From NCBI RefSeq assembly GCF_013374095.1, contig NZ_AP022672.1, positions 3,427,501 to 3,491,500 of the forward strand: 64,000 nt of DNA. The letters are read 5' to 3'. The translations under genes were made by a program, and so were the position numbers. The number at the start of each line of letters is the position of its first letter. Positions within the stretch are counted from its first letter, which is position 1. Below the pieces are notes generated by a model. That model searched no databases. It was given only the letters and a program-made list of their open reading frames with translations, and was not told the DNA's origin. Below, in pieces: positions 42,834 to 53,642 of the stretch. Source of the DNA: Sphingomonas sp. HMP6 (GTDB lineage Bacteria > Pseudomonadota > Alphaproteobacteria > Sphingomonadales > Sphingomonadaceae).

Positions 42834-45485
42834 CTATCCGGTTTTCCGCATCGGCGCCGGTGCGGTGGCGAGGCGTTCCATGTTGAAGGTCTCGGCGAAT
42901 TCGAGGCCGGCCTTGCCGTCCGCCGCCCAGCGCAAACGCGCCGGGAACATTTGATCCTCGAGCAACTCGATCAGCACGTCGAGTTCGCCCGTGCCATCCT
43001 CGACATCGATCCCGTCGATCATCGCACCGGTCGCGGAGATGTTGCGGATGCGGACTTCGCCGACGACGTCGCCCGATTGGATGCGGGCGGTGCGCAGCAT
43101 CGCAGTGCGCGGCGACCGGCTGACGCGGTATCCGGTCGCGGTCGCCAGACCGCCTGCCGCCGACAATTGCATCAACACGTCGGGCGCGCGCGCGGGCTTA
43201 CCGTAGACATAGCCCTGGATGTGGCTGCAGCCGAGTTCGCGGATCAGCGCGATTTCGTCGTGATTCTCGACGCCCTCGGCGGTCGTTTCCATGCCGAGCG
43301 TATCGGCCAGGCTGACGATCGCCTTGATGATTGCGGCATTGCGATTGCCGGCGATCGTCGCACCCTTGACGAAGCTCTGGTCGATCTTGATCTTGTCGAA
43401 CGGTGCCTTTTTCAAATAGCCGAGCGAGGAATAGCCGGTCCCGAAATCGTCTAGCGAGAGGCGTACGCCACAGCCCTTGAGCGTCTTGAACATCTGCTCG
43501 GTCGCGGCGGTTTCGTCGACGAACACGCCTTCGGTGATTTCGAGCTCGAGCCTGTGCGGCGCGATCCCCGATTTTGCCAGCGCCGAGGTGACCAGCGCCG
43601 GAAGCGCGGGATTGGCAAACTGGATTGGCGACACATTGATCGCGACGCGGACGTCGTTGGGCCATGTTGCCGCTTCGAGGCAGGCGGTGCGCAGGACCCA
43701 TTCGCCGATCGCCTCGATCAGCCCGCAATCCTCGGCGACGGGGATGAAATCTGCCGGGCTGACCAGCCCGCGCGTCGGATGTTCCCAGCGCAGCAACGCT
43801 TCGTAGCCGACGATCCGTTCGGAGCGCGTGCTGACGACCGCCTGATAGGCGATGTGAAATTGGTTGCCGCCCAGCGCATCGCGCAGATCGTCCTCGAGCT
43901 GCTTGCGGCTTTGTGCGCCGACCAGCAATTCGTCGCGGAAGAAGCGGTGGATACCGCGCCCGTCGCCCTTTGCGGCATACAGCGCGAGATCGGCATTGCG
44001 GACCAGCGTTTCGGCATCGGCACCGTCGTCGGGCGACAAAGCGACGCCGATCGAGCAGCCGATGCTGATCGCCGATCCGTCGATGCTATAGGGTTGCGAA
44101 AGGTCGAAGATCACGCGGCGCGCGAGGTCGCCCAGTTTCTCGCGGTCCGCCATGGCCGGCAGGATCACCTGAAACTCGTCGCCGCCGATGCGCCCGACCA
44201 GCCCCGCCTCGCCGATGGTGCGCTGCAGGCGTTGTGCGACTTGCTTCAACAGCGTGTCGCCGGTCTGATGGCCGAGCGTGTCGTTGACCGCCTTGAACCG
44301 GTCGAGATCGAGCAGGAACAGCGCCGAGGTGCGCAAATGTCCCGGCTGTACAAGCCGTTGCGCGAGCGTCTGATCGAGCGACAAGCGCAGGCGCTGACGG
44401 TTGGCGAGGCCGGTCAGCCCGTCGAACAAGGCGAGGCGCGTGATCTCGGCATCGGCACGGCGGCGTTCGGTCAAATCGCTGCCGCTGCCGACGAACCCGA
44501 GGAAATGGCCGAAATCATCGATCACCGGGCGTCCGGAAATCGACCACCAGCGGTCGAGCTTGGCGATGCTCGCCGGGCGCACGGAATAATTGGAGAAGGC
44601 CGTGCGCGACGCCAAGTGGAAGGCGAGCGTGCGTTCCGTCTCGGGCGTGGCGCTGTCCATCCGGAACAGGGTGGTGAGCGGCGCGCCGATCGCGGGCGCA
44701 TCGGGCAGATCGAGTTCGTTTGCGACCTTTGCGGTAAGATAGGTGATGTGGCCGTTGGCATCGGTCTGCCAGAACCAGCCGTTGGAATGCGCTTCGAATT
44801 CGGCGACCAGGCGCGTGGCCATGCGCCCTTGCGCATATTCCACGTCGCGCCGCGTGCCCGCGCGGCGATCGAACACGACAAGCCGATAGGTGGTGACCGT
44901 CAGGCACAGCATGAAGCACAACCCGATCCCGAGCGGCGCGCCGAACCCGTCGCGCAGACCGAGCACGCCGACCAGGCCGAGCGCGAAGCCGATCGTTGCC
45001 GCGCGCACCGGATGCAGCGCAATGATCGTCACGACGATTGCGCCGAACACCGCGACGAAGCTGATCAGGTTGAACGCGCCGGACATTGTGCCAACGGTCG
45101 CGTACAACAAGGCGAGCAAGGCCGCCGCGATGCCGCTGCCGACGAGCGTCGCGATCCGGACATGGACATAAGGCGACCATCGCCGCGCTGGCGGCAACCC
45201 CACAGTCATCAGCAGGACCAGTCCCAGCCCCGCGACAACGCCCCCCCACAGCAACGCGGCGTTCATCAGTCCGGCCAAGCCTGCCGCGCGCGAGGACCAC
45301 CAGACGATGGCGGGTGCCGCAACCGCGACGACGAACGCGAGCGGCCAGATCGCGGCCAGTTGGCGCACCTGAATGCCAAGCGTGTCGCGGTGGCTTTCCG
45401 GTGCGCGCGAGCCGGGGATAAGATCGGCGCGAAACGCGGCCAGCGCAGCGGCGATTGCCTTTATCGGATTGAAACGGGATCGCAT
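42834..45485 (-). CDS. PAS-GGDEF-EAL-PilZ cyclic-di-GMP signalling protein
   Basis: An 883-residue inner-membrane protein. An N-terminal membrane domain (residues about 45-205, six or so helices) is followed by PAS (about 230-350), GGDEF (about 360-520, intact GGDEF), EAL (about 535-775, EALLRWEHP, DDFGTGYSS, ENHDEIA) and a C-terminal PilZ-like domain (about 790-870, VRIRNISATGAMIDG). Both catalytic motifs are intact, so synthesis and hydrolysis of c-di-GMP are possible; no clear I-site RxxD was seen. The PilZ module could sense product. ATG 45485 is preferred; 45530 is an alternative. Confidence 0.9.
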   Translation of the reverse strand: MRSRFNPIKAIAAALAAFRADLIPGSRAPESHRDTLGIQVRQLAAIWPLAFVVAVAAPAIVWWSSRAAGLAGLMNAALLWGGVVAGLGLVLLMTVGLPPARRWSPYVHVRIATLVGSGIAAALLALLYATVGTMSGAFNLISFVAVFGAIVVTIIALHPVRAATIGFALGLVGVLGLRDGFGAPLGIGLCFMLCLTVTTYRLVVFDRRAGTRRDVEYAQGRMATRLVAEFEAHSNGWFWQTDANGHITYLTAKVANELDLPDAPAIGAPLTTLFRMDSATPETERTLAFHLASRTAFSNYSVRPASIAKLDRWWSISGRPVIDDFGHFLGFVGSGSDLTERRRADAEITRLALFDGLTGLANRQRLRLSLDQTLAQRLVQPGHLRTSALFLLDLDRFKAVNDTLGHQTGDTLLKQVAQRLQRTIGEAGLVGRIGGDEFQVILPAMADREKLGDLARRVIFDLSQPYSIDGSAISIGCSIGVALSPDDGADAETLVRNADLALYAAKGDGRGIHRFFRDELLVGAQSRKQLEDDLRDALGGNQFHIAYQAVVSTRSERIVGYEALLRWEHPTRGLVSPADFIPVAEDCGLIEAIGEWVLRTACLEAATWPNDVRVAINVSPIQFANPALPALVTSALAKSGIAPHRLELEITEGVFVDETAATEQMFKTLKGCGVRLSLDDFGTGYSSLGYLKKAPFDKIKIDQSFVKGATIAGNRNAAIIKAIVSLADTLGMETTAEGVENHDEIALIRELGCSHIQGYVYGKPARAPDVLMQLSAAGGLATATGYRVSRSPRTAMLRTARIQSGDVVGEVRIRNISATGAMIDGIDVEDGTGELDVLIELLEDQMFPARLRWAADGKAGLEFAETFNMERLATAPAPMRKTG

Positions 45486-45641
45486 CGAATCTTGGCTAGC
45501 GGGTGAACCTTGCCAAACTCCCTGCGGCATGTGGTAAACGCGCGATAAGGATAACGCGTATGGTACGCATCGCGGAAACCTTGGCGACGGCGGCGTGGGC
45601 GCATAGAGGGTGCGGGAGATACCAGCACCGAAAGCCGCTTC

Positions 45642-47165
45642 ATGACGACTATCATCCGCCAAGCCGATCTGATCGAGAGCGTCGCCGACGCGCTGCAATT
45701 CATCAGTTACTATCACCCGATGGACTATATCCACGCGCTCGGTGCTGCGTATGAGGCCGAGCAAGGCCCCGCCGCGAAGGACGCGATCGCGCAGATCCTG
45801 ACCAACAGCCGGATGTGCGCCGAGGGGCACCGCCCGATTTGCCAGGACACCGGGATCGTCAACGTCTTCCTCAAATGGGGCATGGACTGTCGGCTCGACG
45901 ACACCGACCGGCCCTTGCAGGACGTGGTCGATGAGGGCGTGCGCCGCGCCTATCTCAACCCCGACAACAAGCTGCGTGCCTCGGTGCTGGCGGACCCGGC
46001 GTTCACCCGGCGCAACACCAAGGACAACACGCCGTGCGTGCTGCACGTGGAAATGGTGCCGGGTGCGAAGGTCTCGGTCGATGTCGCGGCAAAGGGCGGC
46101 GGCAGCGAGAACAAGTCGAAGTTCAAAATGATGAATCCGTCGGATTCAATCGTCGACTGGGTGGTCGAGATGCTGCCGCAAATGGGGGCGGGCTGGTGTC
46201 CGCCCGGTATGCTCGGGATCGGGATTGGCGGGACGGCGGAGCAGTGCGTGCTGCTGGCCAAGCAAGCGTTGATGGAGCCGATCGACATGGGGCCGCTGAA
46301 GGCGCGCGGCGCGAAGACGGATATCGAGGCGTTGCGGATCGAGATTTTCGATCGCGTCAATGCGCTCGGCATCGGCGCGCAAGGCTTGGGCGGGCTGTCG
46401 ACGATCCTCGATGTAAAGATCAAGGATTCGCCGTGCCACGCGGCGGGCAAGCCGGTCGCGATGATCCCGAATTGTGCCGCCACGCGCCACGCGCATTTCG
46501 TGCTCGACGGCTCTGGCCCCGCTTTCCTCGATGCGCCCAAGCTGGACGAGTGGCCCAAGGTCGATTGGCAGCCCGACAGCGCCGCGATCCGCGTCGATCT
46601 CGACACGCTGACGCCGGCCGACGTGCAGGGCTGGAAGCAAGGCGACCGGCTGTTGCTCAGCGGCAAGATGCTGACCGGCCGCGATGCCGCGCATAAGCGC
46701 ATCAAGGACATGCTCGATGCGGGCGAGCCGCTGCCGGTCGATTTTGCCGGCCGCGTGATTTATTACGTCGGCCCGGTCGACCCGGTCGGCGATGAGGTTG
46801 TGGGACCAGCGGGACCGACGACGGCGACGCGGATGGATTCGTTCACGCGGATGATGCTGGGCCAAGGCTTGCTCGCGATGGTCGGCAAGGCCGAGCGCGG
46901 GCCCGATGCGACCAAGGCAATCGCCGAGGGCAAATCGGCCTATCTGATGGCGGTCGGCGGGGCGGCGTATCTGGTCGCGCGCGCGATCAAGGGATCGAAG
47001 GTCGTCGGCTTTGCCGATCTCGGCATGGAGGCGATCTACGAATTCGACGTGGTCGATTTCCCGGTGACGGTGGCGGTCGATTCATCGGGTGCCAACGTCC
47101 ACCAGCTCGCGCCGCTGGTGTGGAAGGAAAAGATCGCGCGCGAGGGGTTGCTGGCGGGCGTATGA
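45642..47165 (+). CDS. fumA: Class I fumarate hydratase (4Fe-4S)
   Basis: TCA-cycle enzyme that interconverts fumarate and malate, oxygen-sensitive iron-sulfur type. The 507-residue single chain joins alpha and beta domains. Cluster cysteines are plausible in CQDTGI, GWCPPG and IPNCAATRH. GGGSENKSKFKMMNPSD, GIGIGGTAEQ and GPTTATRMD are landmark blocks. The C-terminal beta domain carries VIYYVGPVDP. Its stop overlaps the next gene. Confidence 0.95.
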   Translation: MTTIIRQADLIESVADALQFISYYHPMDYIHALGAAYEAEQGPAAKDAIAQILTNSRMCAEGHRPICQDTGIVNVFLKWGMDCRLDDTDRPLQDVVDEGVRRAYLNPDNKLRASVLADPAFTRRNTKDNTPCVLHVEMVPGAKVSVDVAAKGGGSENKSKFKMMNPSDSIVDWVVEMLPQMGAGWCPPGMLGIGIGGTAEQCVLLAKQALMEPIDMGPLKARGAKTDIEALRIEIFDRVNALGIGAQGLGGLSTILDVKIKDSPCHAAGKPVAMIPNCAATRHAHFVLDGSGPAFLDAPKLDEWPKVDWQPDSAAIRVDLDTLTPADVQGWKQGDRLLLSGKMLTGRDAAHKRIKDMLDAGEPLPVDFAGRVIYYVGPVDPVGDEVVGPAGPTTATRMDSFTRMMLGQGLLAMVGKAERGPDATKAIAEGKSAYLMAVGGAAYLVARAIKGSKVVGFADLGMEAIYEFDVVDFPVTVAVDSSGANVHQLAPLVWKEKIAREGLLAGV

Positions 47166-47566
47166 TCGCCGCGGGCCTTCGCTATTTCGCGATCGTCTTT
47201 GCCGTGGCGTTTGCATTGGGCACGATCAGGACATTGTGGCTGACGGCTGCGGTCGGCGCGACGATGGCGGTGGTGATCGAAGTGCCGCTGATCCTGGTCG
47301 TCAGCTTCGTCGCAGCCCGCGCGATTGTGGTCCGTGACCGGGACCTGACGCGCGGACGCGCGCTGGGGATCGGGGCGATCGCCTTTGCCCTGCTGATGCT
47401 TGCCGAAAGCTCGCTGTCGCTGCTGGTGTTCGGGACGAGCCTTGCCAGCTGGTTCGAGGCGCAGATGCATCTTCCGGGCGCGATCGGGCTGCTGGGGCAG
47501 CTGCTCTTCGCGCTCATGCCGCTAATCGCGCGCAACAGGGTCGCGGCGGCGCGCGCGCTGCCGTAG
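47162..47566 (+). CDS. Small membrane protein, 134 residues
   Basis: Four hydrophobic segments (LRYFAIVFAVAFALGTI, VGATMAVVIEVPLILVVSFVA, GAIAFALLMLAESSLSLLVFG and GLLGQLLFALMPLI). ATG 47162 overlaps the fumarase stop (ATGA), so translation is coupled. No family was recognised. Possible subunit or regulator unrelated to fumarase chemistry. Confidence 0.65.
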   Translation: MIAAGLRYFAIVFAVAFALGTIRTLWLTAAVGATMAVVIEVPLILVVSFVAARAIVVRDRDLTRGRALGIGAIAFALLMLAESSLSLLVFGTSLASWFEAQMHLPGAIGLLGQLLFALMPLIARNRVAAARALP

Positions 47567-47616
47567 CGGGGGCCGTAGCGGGGGCCGCAGCGCGGGGTTG
47601 GGGCGGCGCGCGCGCG

Positions 47617-48102
47617 ATGCTACATGCGGCGCCGGGGAGAATCGGCGTGGCGCTTGAGGGGGGATTGCGGGCCTACGAAGCATCGCTCGACCGTGCCGGG
47701 CTGGCACTCGGCGCGGGGGGGCTGGTGGGCGGCGCCTTCGCAGCCGTCCTAGTGGGCGTCGGCAGCGGGATCGCCGTGGTCGGACTGATCGTCGGTTTTG
47801 TAATCGGCGTGCTGATCACGATGATGGCCGCGATCGCGATCGGCGGGCCGGTCTGGATCCTATGCCATGCGCTGGAGTTGCGCGGGCCGGGTACGGCCGT
47901 CGCGGTCGGGGCATTGGCCGGGTTCGCACTCTTCCTCGGCGGGCAGACCTATGGCTTTGGCCTGTTCGACATGCCGGTCACCGACCCGCAGACGCTGCTG
48001 TTCCGCTGGATGAGCGCCGTCGCCACAAGCCTGGTCCTCGCGCTGGTGTCGGCGCTGATCGGCTGGACGATGTGGCGCGTGGCGTATCGACGGGTCGGTT
48101 AG
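47617..48102 (+). CDS. Membrane protein, 161 residues
   Basis: Four hydrophobic stretches, including ALGAGGLVGGAFAAVLVGVGSGIAVVGLIVGFVIGVLITMM, and an amphipathic N-terminal helix. No family recognised. Probable start MLHAAPGRIGVA; a later ATG is possible. Ends 4 bp from a convergent lipoprotein gene. Confidence 0.6.
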   Translation: MLHAAPGRIGVALEGGLRAYEASLDRAGLALGAGGLVGGAFAAVLVGVGSGIAVVGLIVGFVIGVLITMMAAIAIGGPVWILCHALELRGPGTAVAVGALAGFALFLGGQTYGFGLFDMPVTDPQTLLFRWMSAVATSLVLALVSALIGWTMWRVAYRRVG

Positions 48103-48105
48103 GCG

Positions 48106-48663
48106 TCAGGGCTTCAGTCCCGCCTCCGGCACGCTCGGGTGGCCGGGGGGCAGATCGGGCGGGGTGATGTCGCCCGGCTTGCAATCGCCGCTCCGGCTGG
48201 CGCGCACGCGCATCTCCATCGTGCCTTGCGCCTTTCCGGCGGCGTCGGTCCCGACCATCGTCATCGTGATGTCCTGCGCGGTGGGGGCGTTGCTGCCCCG
48301 CGCGGTCAGCTTCATCGATCCGCCGTCGGCTTGCTTGCACACCGCATCGAACCCGATCGTCACGCCGGTCGCGTCGCGATTGCTGAAAGTGCAGTTCTGC
48401 CCGCGCGAGCCCATCTGCTCGAGGTTCTTGCCGAGATCCTCTGGCTCCACCGCGGCCGGAGTGACGCAGACCGACATCGCCGCCATCGCATCGAACATCT
48501 TCTGCATTTGTACCTGTGTCTGGGGCGTCGCGCCTTTGCCCTCAAGCTTCAGAATCTCGACCTTTTGCGACCAGCTGCCGGGTTGGCGCTTGATCTGCGC
48601 CTCCGGCCCGCAGGCGACGGCCAGAAGGGGGAGGGCGAGGATGGCGATGTGGCGAAGGGACAT
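48106..48663 (-). CDS. DUF3617-like lipoprotein
   Basis: A 185-residue precursor with lipobox LLAVACGP, then PGSWSQKVEILKLEG, and conserved Cys pairs (SVCVTP, NCTFSN, AVCKQAD, GDCKPGD). This resembles DUF3617, a family of small periplasmic proteins often annotated only by that name. The Cys pattern suggests two disulfides. Function unknown. Confidence 0.72.
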   Translation of the reverse strand: MSLRHIAILALPLLAVACGPEAQIKRQPGSWSQKVEILKLEGKGATPQTQVQMQKMFDAMAAMSVCVTPAAVEPEDLGKNLEQMGSRGQNCTFSNRDATGVTIGFDAVCKQADGGSMKLTARGSNAPTAQDITMTMVGTDAAGKAQGTMEMRVRASRSGDCKPGDITPPDLPPGHPSVPEAGLKP

Positions 48664-48856
48664 GGCGGGAAACTCTCCGGGTGGCGCGGCGCTGAGGGGG
48701 CGACGGGCCTGTTGGAGGTGATCCTCCCAAGATTGGCGCGCTATAGCAATCTCCGATTGGAGCGGGTGGGCGGTCGACTTGCGGAATATTAATCTGTTCT
48801 TGTAATGTTCTCATCTTTCTGGTAGCGTTCCTTACTCTTTGAGCAGGGGAGTCGGC

Positions 48857-49840
48857 ATGTCAGAGGGGCTTCAGCGCGGATCGCGCGACACCGCGTTTGC
48901 GATCTATTTGCGAACGGGAAAGCGGGTCACGATCCCGCCGATCGAACTCAAGTTTAATCCGTATCACGATCCGAGAAACGGGCGCTTTACGTTTGCACCG
49001 GGAGGTAGCGTGGGCAACGCGGCGGCGCCTAGAAATGCCCGCGCAACCCCCGGGAAAGCGCCGCCTAAGCCCGTGAAGTGGGATGGCGATTCCTTTACGG
49101 GCGGTGGCGGCGGCTCCGGCGATGGTGGCGGCGCGAGCGGCGACGGCTATTGGCTCAACCCAAAAGAGGTTGCCGACTTCAAGCGAAAGCATCCCAGGAT
49201 GGAGCCCGTGGTCGTGGAACCCGGCGACACGATAAATTCTGTGGCGCGGGCTCATCACCTAACCGCAGCGGAACTGGCATCGGCCAACAGGATGTCGGTG
49301 GATGCGAAGCTAAGGCCGGGTGACGTTTTGGCGATCCCATCCCCGAAATCACGCGCGCCGAAGGCTGCTCCAGCGCCGGATTTGACCGCGCTGGTTACCG
49401 GTGTGGCAGCAACGCGAGACCCGTATCGGCACCAAATTCGCAATGGATATGATTACGCGATTGATGACGGCAACAGGATGCGGCGGGTAAAGGGGGAGCT
49501 ATCCAATGCAGCAGCAAAAAGGTCGCGCCGCAATCAGGCGGCGGCTGGCGGGACGGATCGTTTGCCTAGCGATGATGGTGGCCATTATATTGCCGCTCGC
49601 TTCAATGGGCCACGCGACGCGTTCAACCATTTCGCCCAGGACTCGAATTTCAACCGGGGAGCTTATCGCCAGCTCGAAGAGCGCTGGGCGAGGGCGCAAC
49701 GTGCTGGACATCGCATTTACGTCGATATCGTCCCCGAGTATCGCGGCGCGTCGAAGCGACCGTATGCGATTGAAGTCACTTGGTATGACAACGGTAAGCG
49801 ACGCTTTAGGGCGTTCTCGAACAGCAAAAAGGGCCAATAG
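48857..49840 (+). CDS. Polymorphic toxin with LysM and DNA/RNA non-specific nuclease domains
   Basis: A 327-residue protein. N-terminal KFNPYHDPRNGRFTFAPGG is a short motif met in phage-head and toxin proteins; then a Gly-rich linker, a LysM domain (about 117-162: VVVEPGDTINSVARAHHLTAAELASANR...LRPGDVLAIP), a basic linker, and a C-terminal nuclease (232-327). The nuclease carries DDGGHYIA with H243, FNHFAQDSNFNRGAY with N265, and VDIVPEYRGASKRP, as in Endonuclease_NS_2. ATG 48857 follows GGGGAG. It lacks a signal peptide, so the secretion route is unknown. The immunity gene follows. Confidence 0.82.
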   Translation: MSEGLQRGSRDTAFAIYLRTGKRVTIPPIELKFNPYHDPRNGRFTFAPGGSVGNAAAPRNARATPGKAPPKPVKWDGDSFTGGGGGSGDGGGASGDGYWLNPKEVADFKRKHPRMEPVVVEPGDTINSVARAHHLTAAELASANRMSVDAKLRPGDVLAIPSPKSRAPKAAPAPDLTALVTGVAATRDPYRHQIRNGYDYAIDDGNRMRRVKGELSNAAAKRSRRNQAAAGGTDRLPSDDGGHYIAARFNGPRDAFNHFAQDSNFNRGAYRQLEERWARAQRAGHRIYVDIVPEYRGASKRPYAIEVTWYDNGKRRFRAFSNSKKGQ

Positions 49841-49841
49841 T

Positions 49842-50240
49842 ATGGCGGACAAATTCGATAAGCTCGGCCCGATCTTCGATGAAATCGGCCATGAATTGGG
49901 TCGAATTGTGGGCGGAGATCCCGACAAGACATATCTCTACGCCGAGCTACAGGAGGGTGTCGTCGGCGCGGGCGTTTTCAAGGATGAGGGGAACAGCGTC
50001 CGCTATTTTGATCCAAGTCGCCCGTTGATCGATCTTCTCATCGAAGCATGGGAGGTCGAAGAGCCGGGCAAGCGCTGGGAAGTAATCGAGTATGCGGTGG
50101 TCGGCAAGGAATTCGACGCGGTATTCAAATTTCCAGAGGAATTGAATCCAGATGAATATGAGGATGAGCGACGCGATGTGGCGTTGCACGCGCGCTATGG
50201 CGACAAGCCTGTGATCTATCCGCCGATGCCGGAGCACTGA
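49842..50240 (+). CDS. Putative immunity protein, YezG family
   Basis: A 132-residue acidic protein one base after the toxin stop. [37 protein letters not shown] and [43 protein letters not shown] resemble YezG/DUF600-type immunity proteins that neutralise nuclease toxins of the YeeF group. Expected to bind the nuclease and block it. Acidic charge against a basic toxin supports pairing; this is inferred. Confidence 0.78.
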   Translation: MADKFDKLGPIFDEIGHELGRIVGGDPDKTYLYAELQEGVVGAGVFKDEGNSVRYFDPSRPLIDLLIEAWEVEEPGKRWEVIEYAVVGKEFDAVFKFPEELNPDEYEDERRDVALHARYGDKPVIYPPMPEH

Positions 50241-50310
50241 CAGCCACGCCTCGGTTGGCTATCGCGCACACCCTCTGGAACAAACCCGGTCCGGTCGCCA
50301 TATTACCCGC

Positions 50311-52518
<2,208 letters not shown>

Positions 52519-52520
52519 CA

Positions 52521-52886
52521 GTGATGGCGCTAACACGGTCTTTTGCATTTTCGCTGGCCGCCACAGCGGCAATCACGGCCGGTTCGGGTGTCGCGGCAAG
52601 CTTGGGTAGTAGTCTGATTACTGCGCCCGATATCTTGCTCTTGGTGGGATTGCCAACATTTGCTCCGCTGGCAATCTTGGCTGCTCGTCCCGTGAGAAAA
52701 CTAATCCCGTGGATGACGATTTTGACCATCCTCGTTGCAGCCTGGGGCTGGGTAATGTTCGAATATGGCCGCCCATATCAAGGCGGCGGTGTCAATTTCG
52801 CTGCGCTCTCCGGCGCGGGGATCTCAATCCTTGCTTGCGTACCTGCCCTTGCATTCGCGGCGTTTTCCGGACGGAGGTCCCAATGA
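52521..52886 (+). CDS. Small membrane protein, 121 residues
   Basis: Hydrophobic throughout: FAFSLAATAAITAGSGVA, ILLLVGLPTFAPLAILAARP, WMTILTILVAAWGWVMF and AALSGAGISILACVPALAFAAF. Starts at ATG 52524 or GTG 52521, 2 bp after uvrB, without a good Shine-Dalgarno. Its stop overlaps the frameshifted HigA start (ATGA). Not a HigB-type toxin. Confidence 0.55.
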   Translation: MMALTRSFAFSLAATAAITAGSGVAASLGSSLITAPDILLLVGLPTFAPLAILAARPVRKLIPWMTILTILVAAWGWVMFEYGRPYQGGGVNFAALSGAGISILACVPALAFAAFSGRRSQ

Positions 52887-53259
52887 TGTCTAAATCACCG
52901 CTTATCAAGGACCCAGACTTGCTCGAGAATGAGCATGCTGGGCAGATGCTGGTCACAGAATTTCTCGAACCCCATAAGCTGAGCGTCGAGCAGCTTGCGG
53001 TCGCTATCGACGTTGCACCGAAGCGATCGCTGAGATTATCAAGGGCGCGCGCCCGGTCGACGCGGAACTCGATCTGCGTTTCGCGCGCTATTTCGGCATG
53101 TCGGAGGACTTTTTCCTGCGGCTGCAAGATCGCTACGAAATCGTCGAAGCCAAGCGTGCGCTGTCCTGGCCGCGCTCGGACTACGCCTGTCGGTGCAAAA
53201 GAGCGCCGCCTAACCCGACACCTCACCCCAGCGACAAATCCTCGCCTGCCACATCGTAA
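52883..53259 (+). pseudogene. HigA-like antitoxin, frameshifted
   Basis: XRE-type antitoxin relic. The start frame gives MMSKSPLIKDPDLLENEHAGQMLVTEFLEPHKLSVEQLAVAIDVAP, then fails. The other frame, from 53023, gives AIAEIIKGARPVDAELDLRFARYFGMSEDFFLRLQDRYEI, completing the HigA fold. Insertion of one base near 53021-53022 (CCG AA-GCG) would restore P-N-A-I, as in intact homologues, so a 1-bp deletion is the likely cause. GGAGG precedes ATG 52883. No HigB toxin is nearby, so this is probably an orphan remnant. Confidence 0.75.
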
Positions 53260-53591
53260 TATTTCGACACGCGGTCGGCATAGGCCTGGTCGAATTCGGG
53301 CGCATTGGCCGCCCAGCTCGGGCCACCTTCCAGCACGCGGCGGTCGATCGTCACGACGTAGGTGTCATTGACCGGATCGAATTGCAGCAGCGAAAAGGGT
53401 AGCGGGTAATAGGCCTTGCCCATGCCGAGGAAGCCGCCGATCGTCAGCACTGCGTACAGCGCCTGGCCGGTGCGCTTGTTGACCATCAGCGTGTGGAGCG
53501 CGCCGATCTTGTCGCCATCGCGGCTGCGCACAGCCATCGCGTCGGCTTTGTTCGATTGCAGCAGCAATTGGGTGGGTTCGGTCTGGGCCAT
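53223..53591 (-). CDS. PRC-barrel domain protein
   Basis: A 122-residue protein with the PRC-barrel signature (SRDGDKIGALHTLMVNKRTGQALYAVLTIGGFLGMGKAYYPLPFSLLQFD). PRC-barrels bind RNA or tether photosynthetic and ribosome-maturation proteins; here it is a small stand-alone form of the stress-associated type. No membrane segment was seen. Its 3' end overlaps the end of the HigA relic on the opposite strand. Confidence 0.85.
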   Translation of the reverse strand: MAQTEPTQLLLQSNKADAMAVRSRDGDKIGALHTLMVNKRTGQALYAVLTIGGFLGMGKAYYPLPFSLLQFDPVNDTYVVTIDRRVLEGGPSWAANAPEFDQAYADRVSKYYDVAGEDLSLG

Positions 53592-53642
53592 CGTCTTTCC
53601 TCTATGTCGGTGCCGTAACGGGGCGGGGGCGGTGGCGGTTCC

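Noticed and set aside
45530..46046. Extension of the GGDEF-EAL protein to 46046
   Set aside because: Overlaps the start of fumarase on the opposite strand and adds no family sequence.
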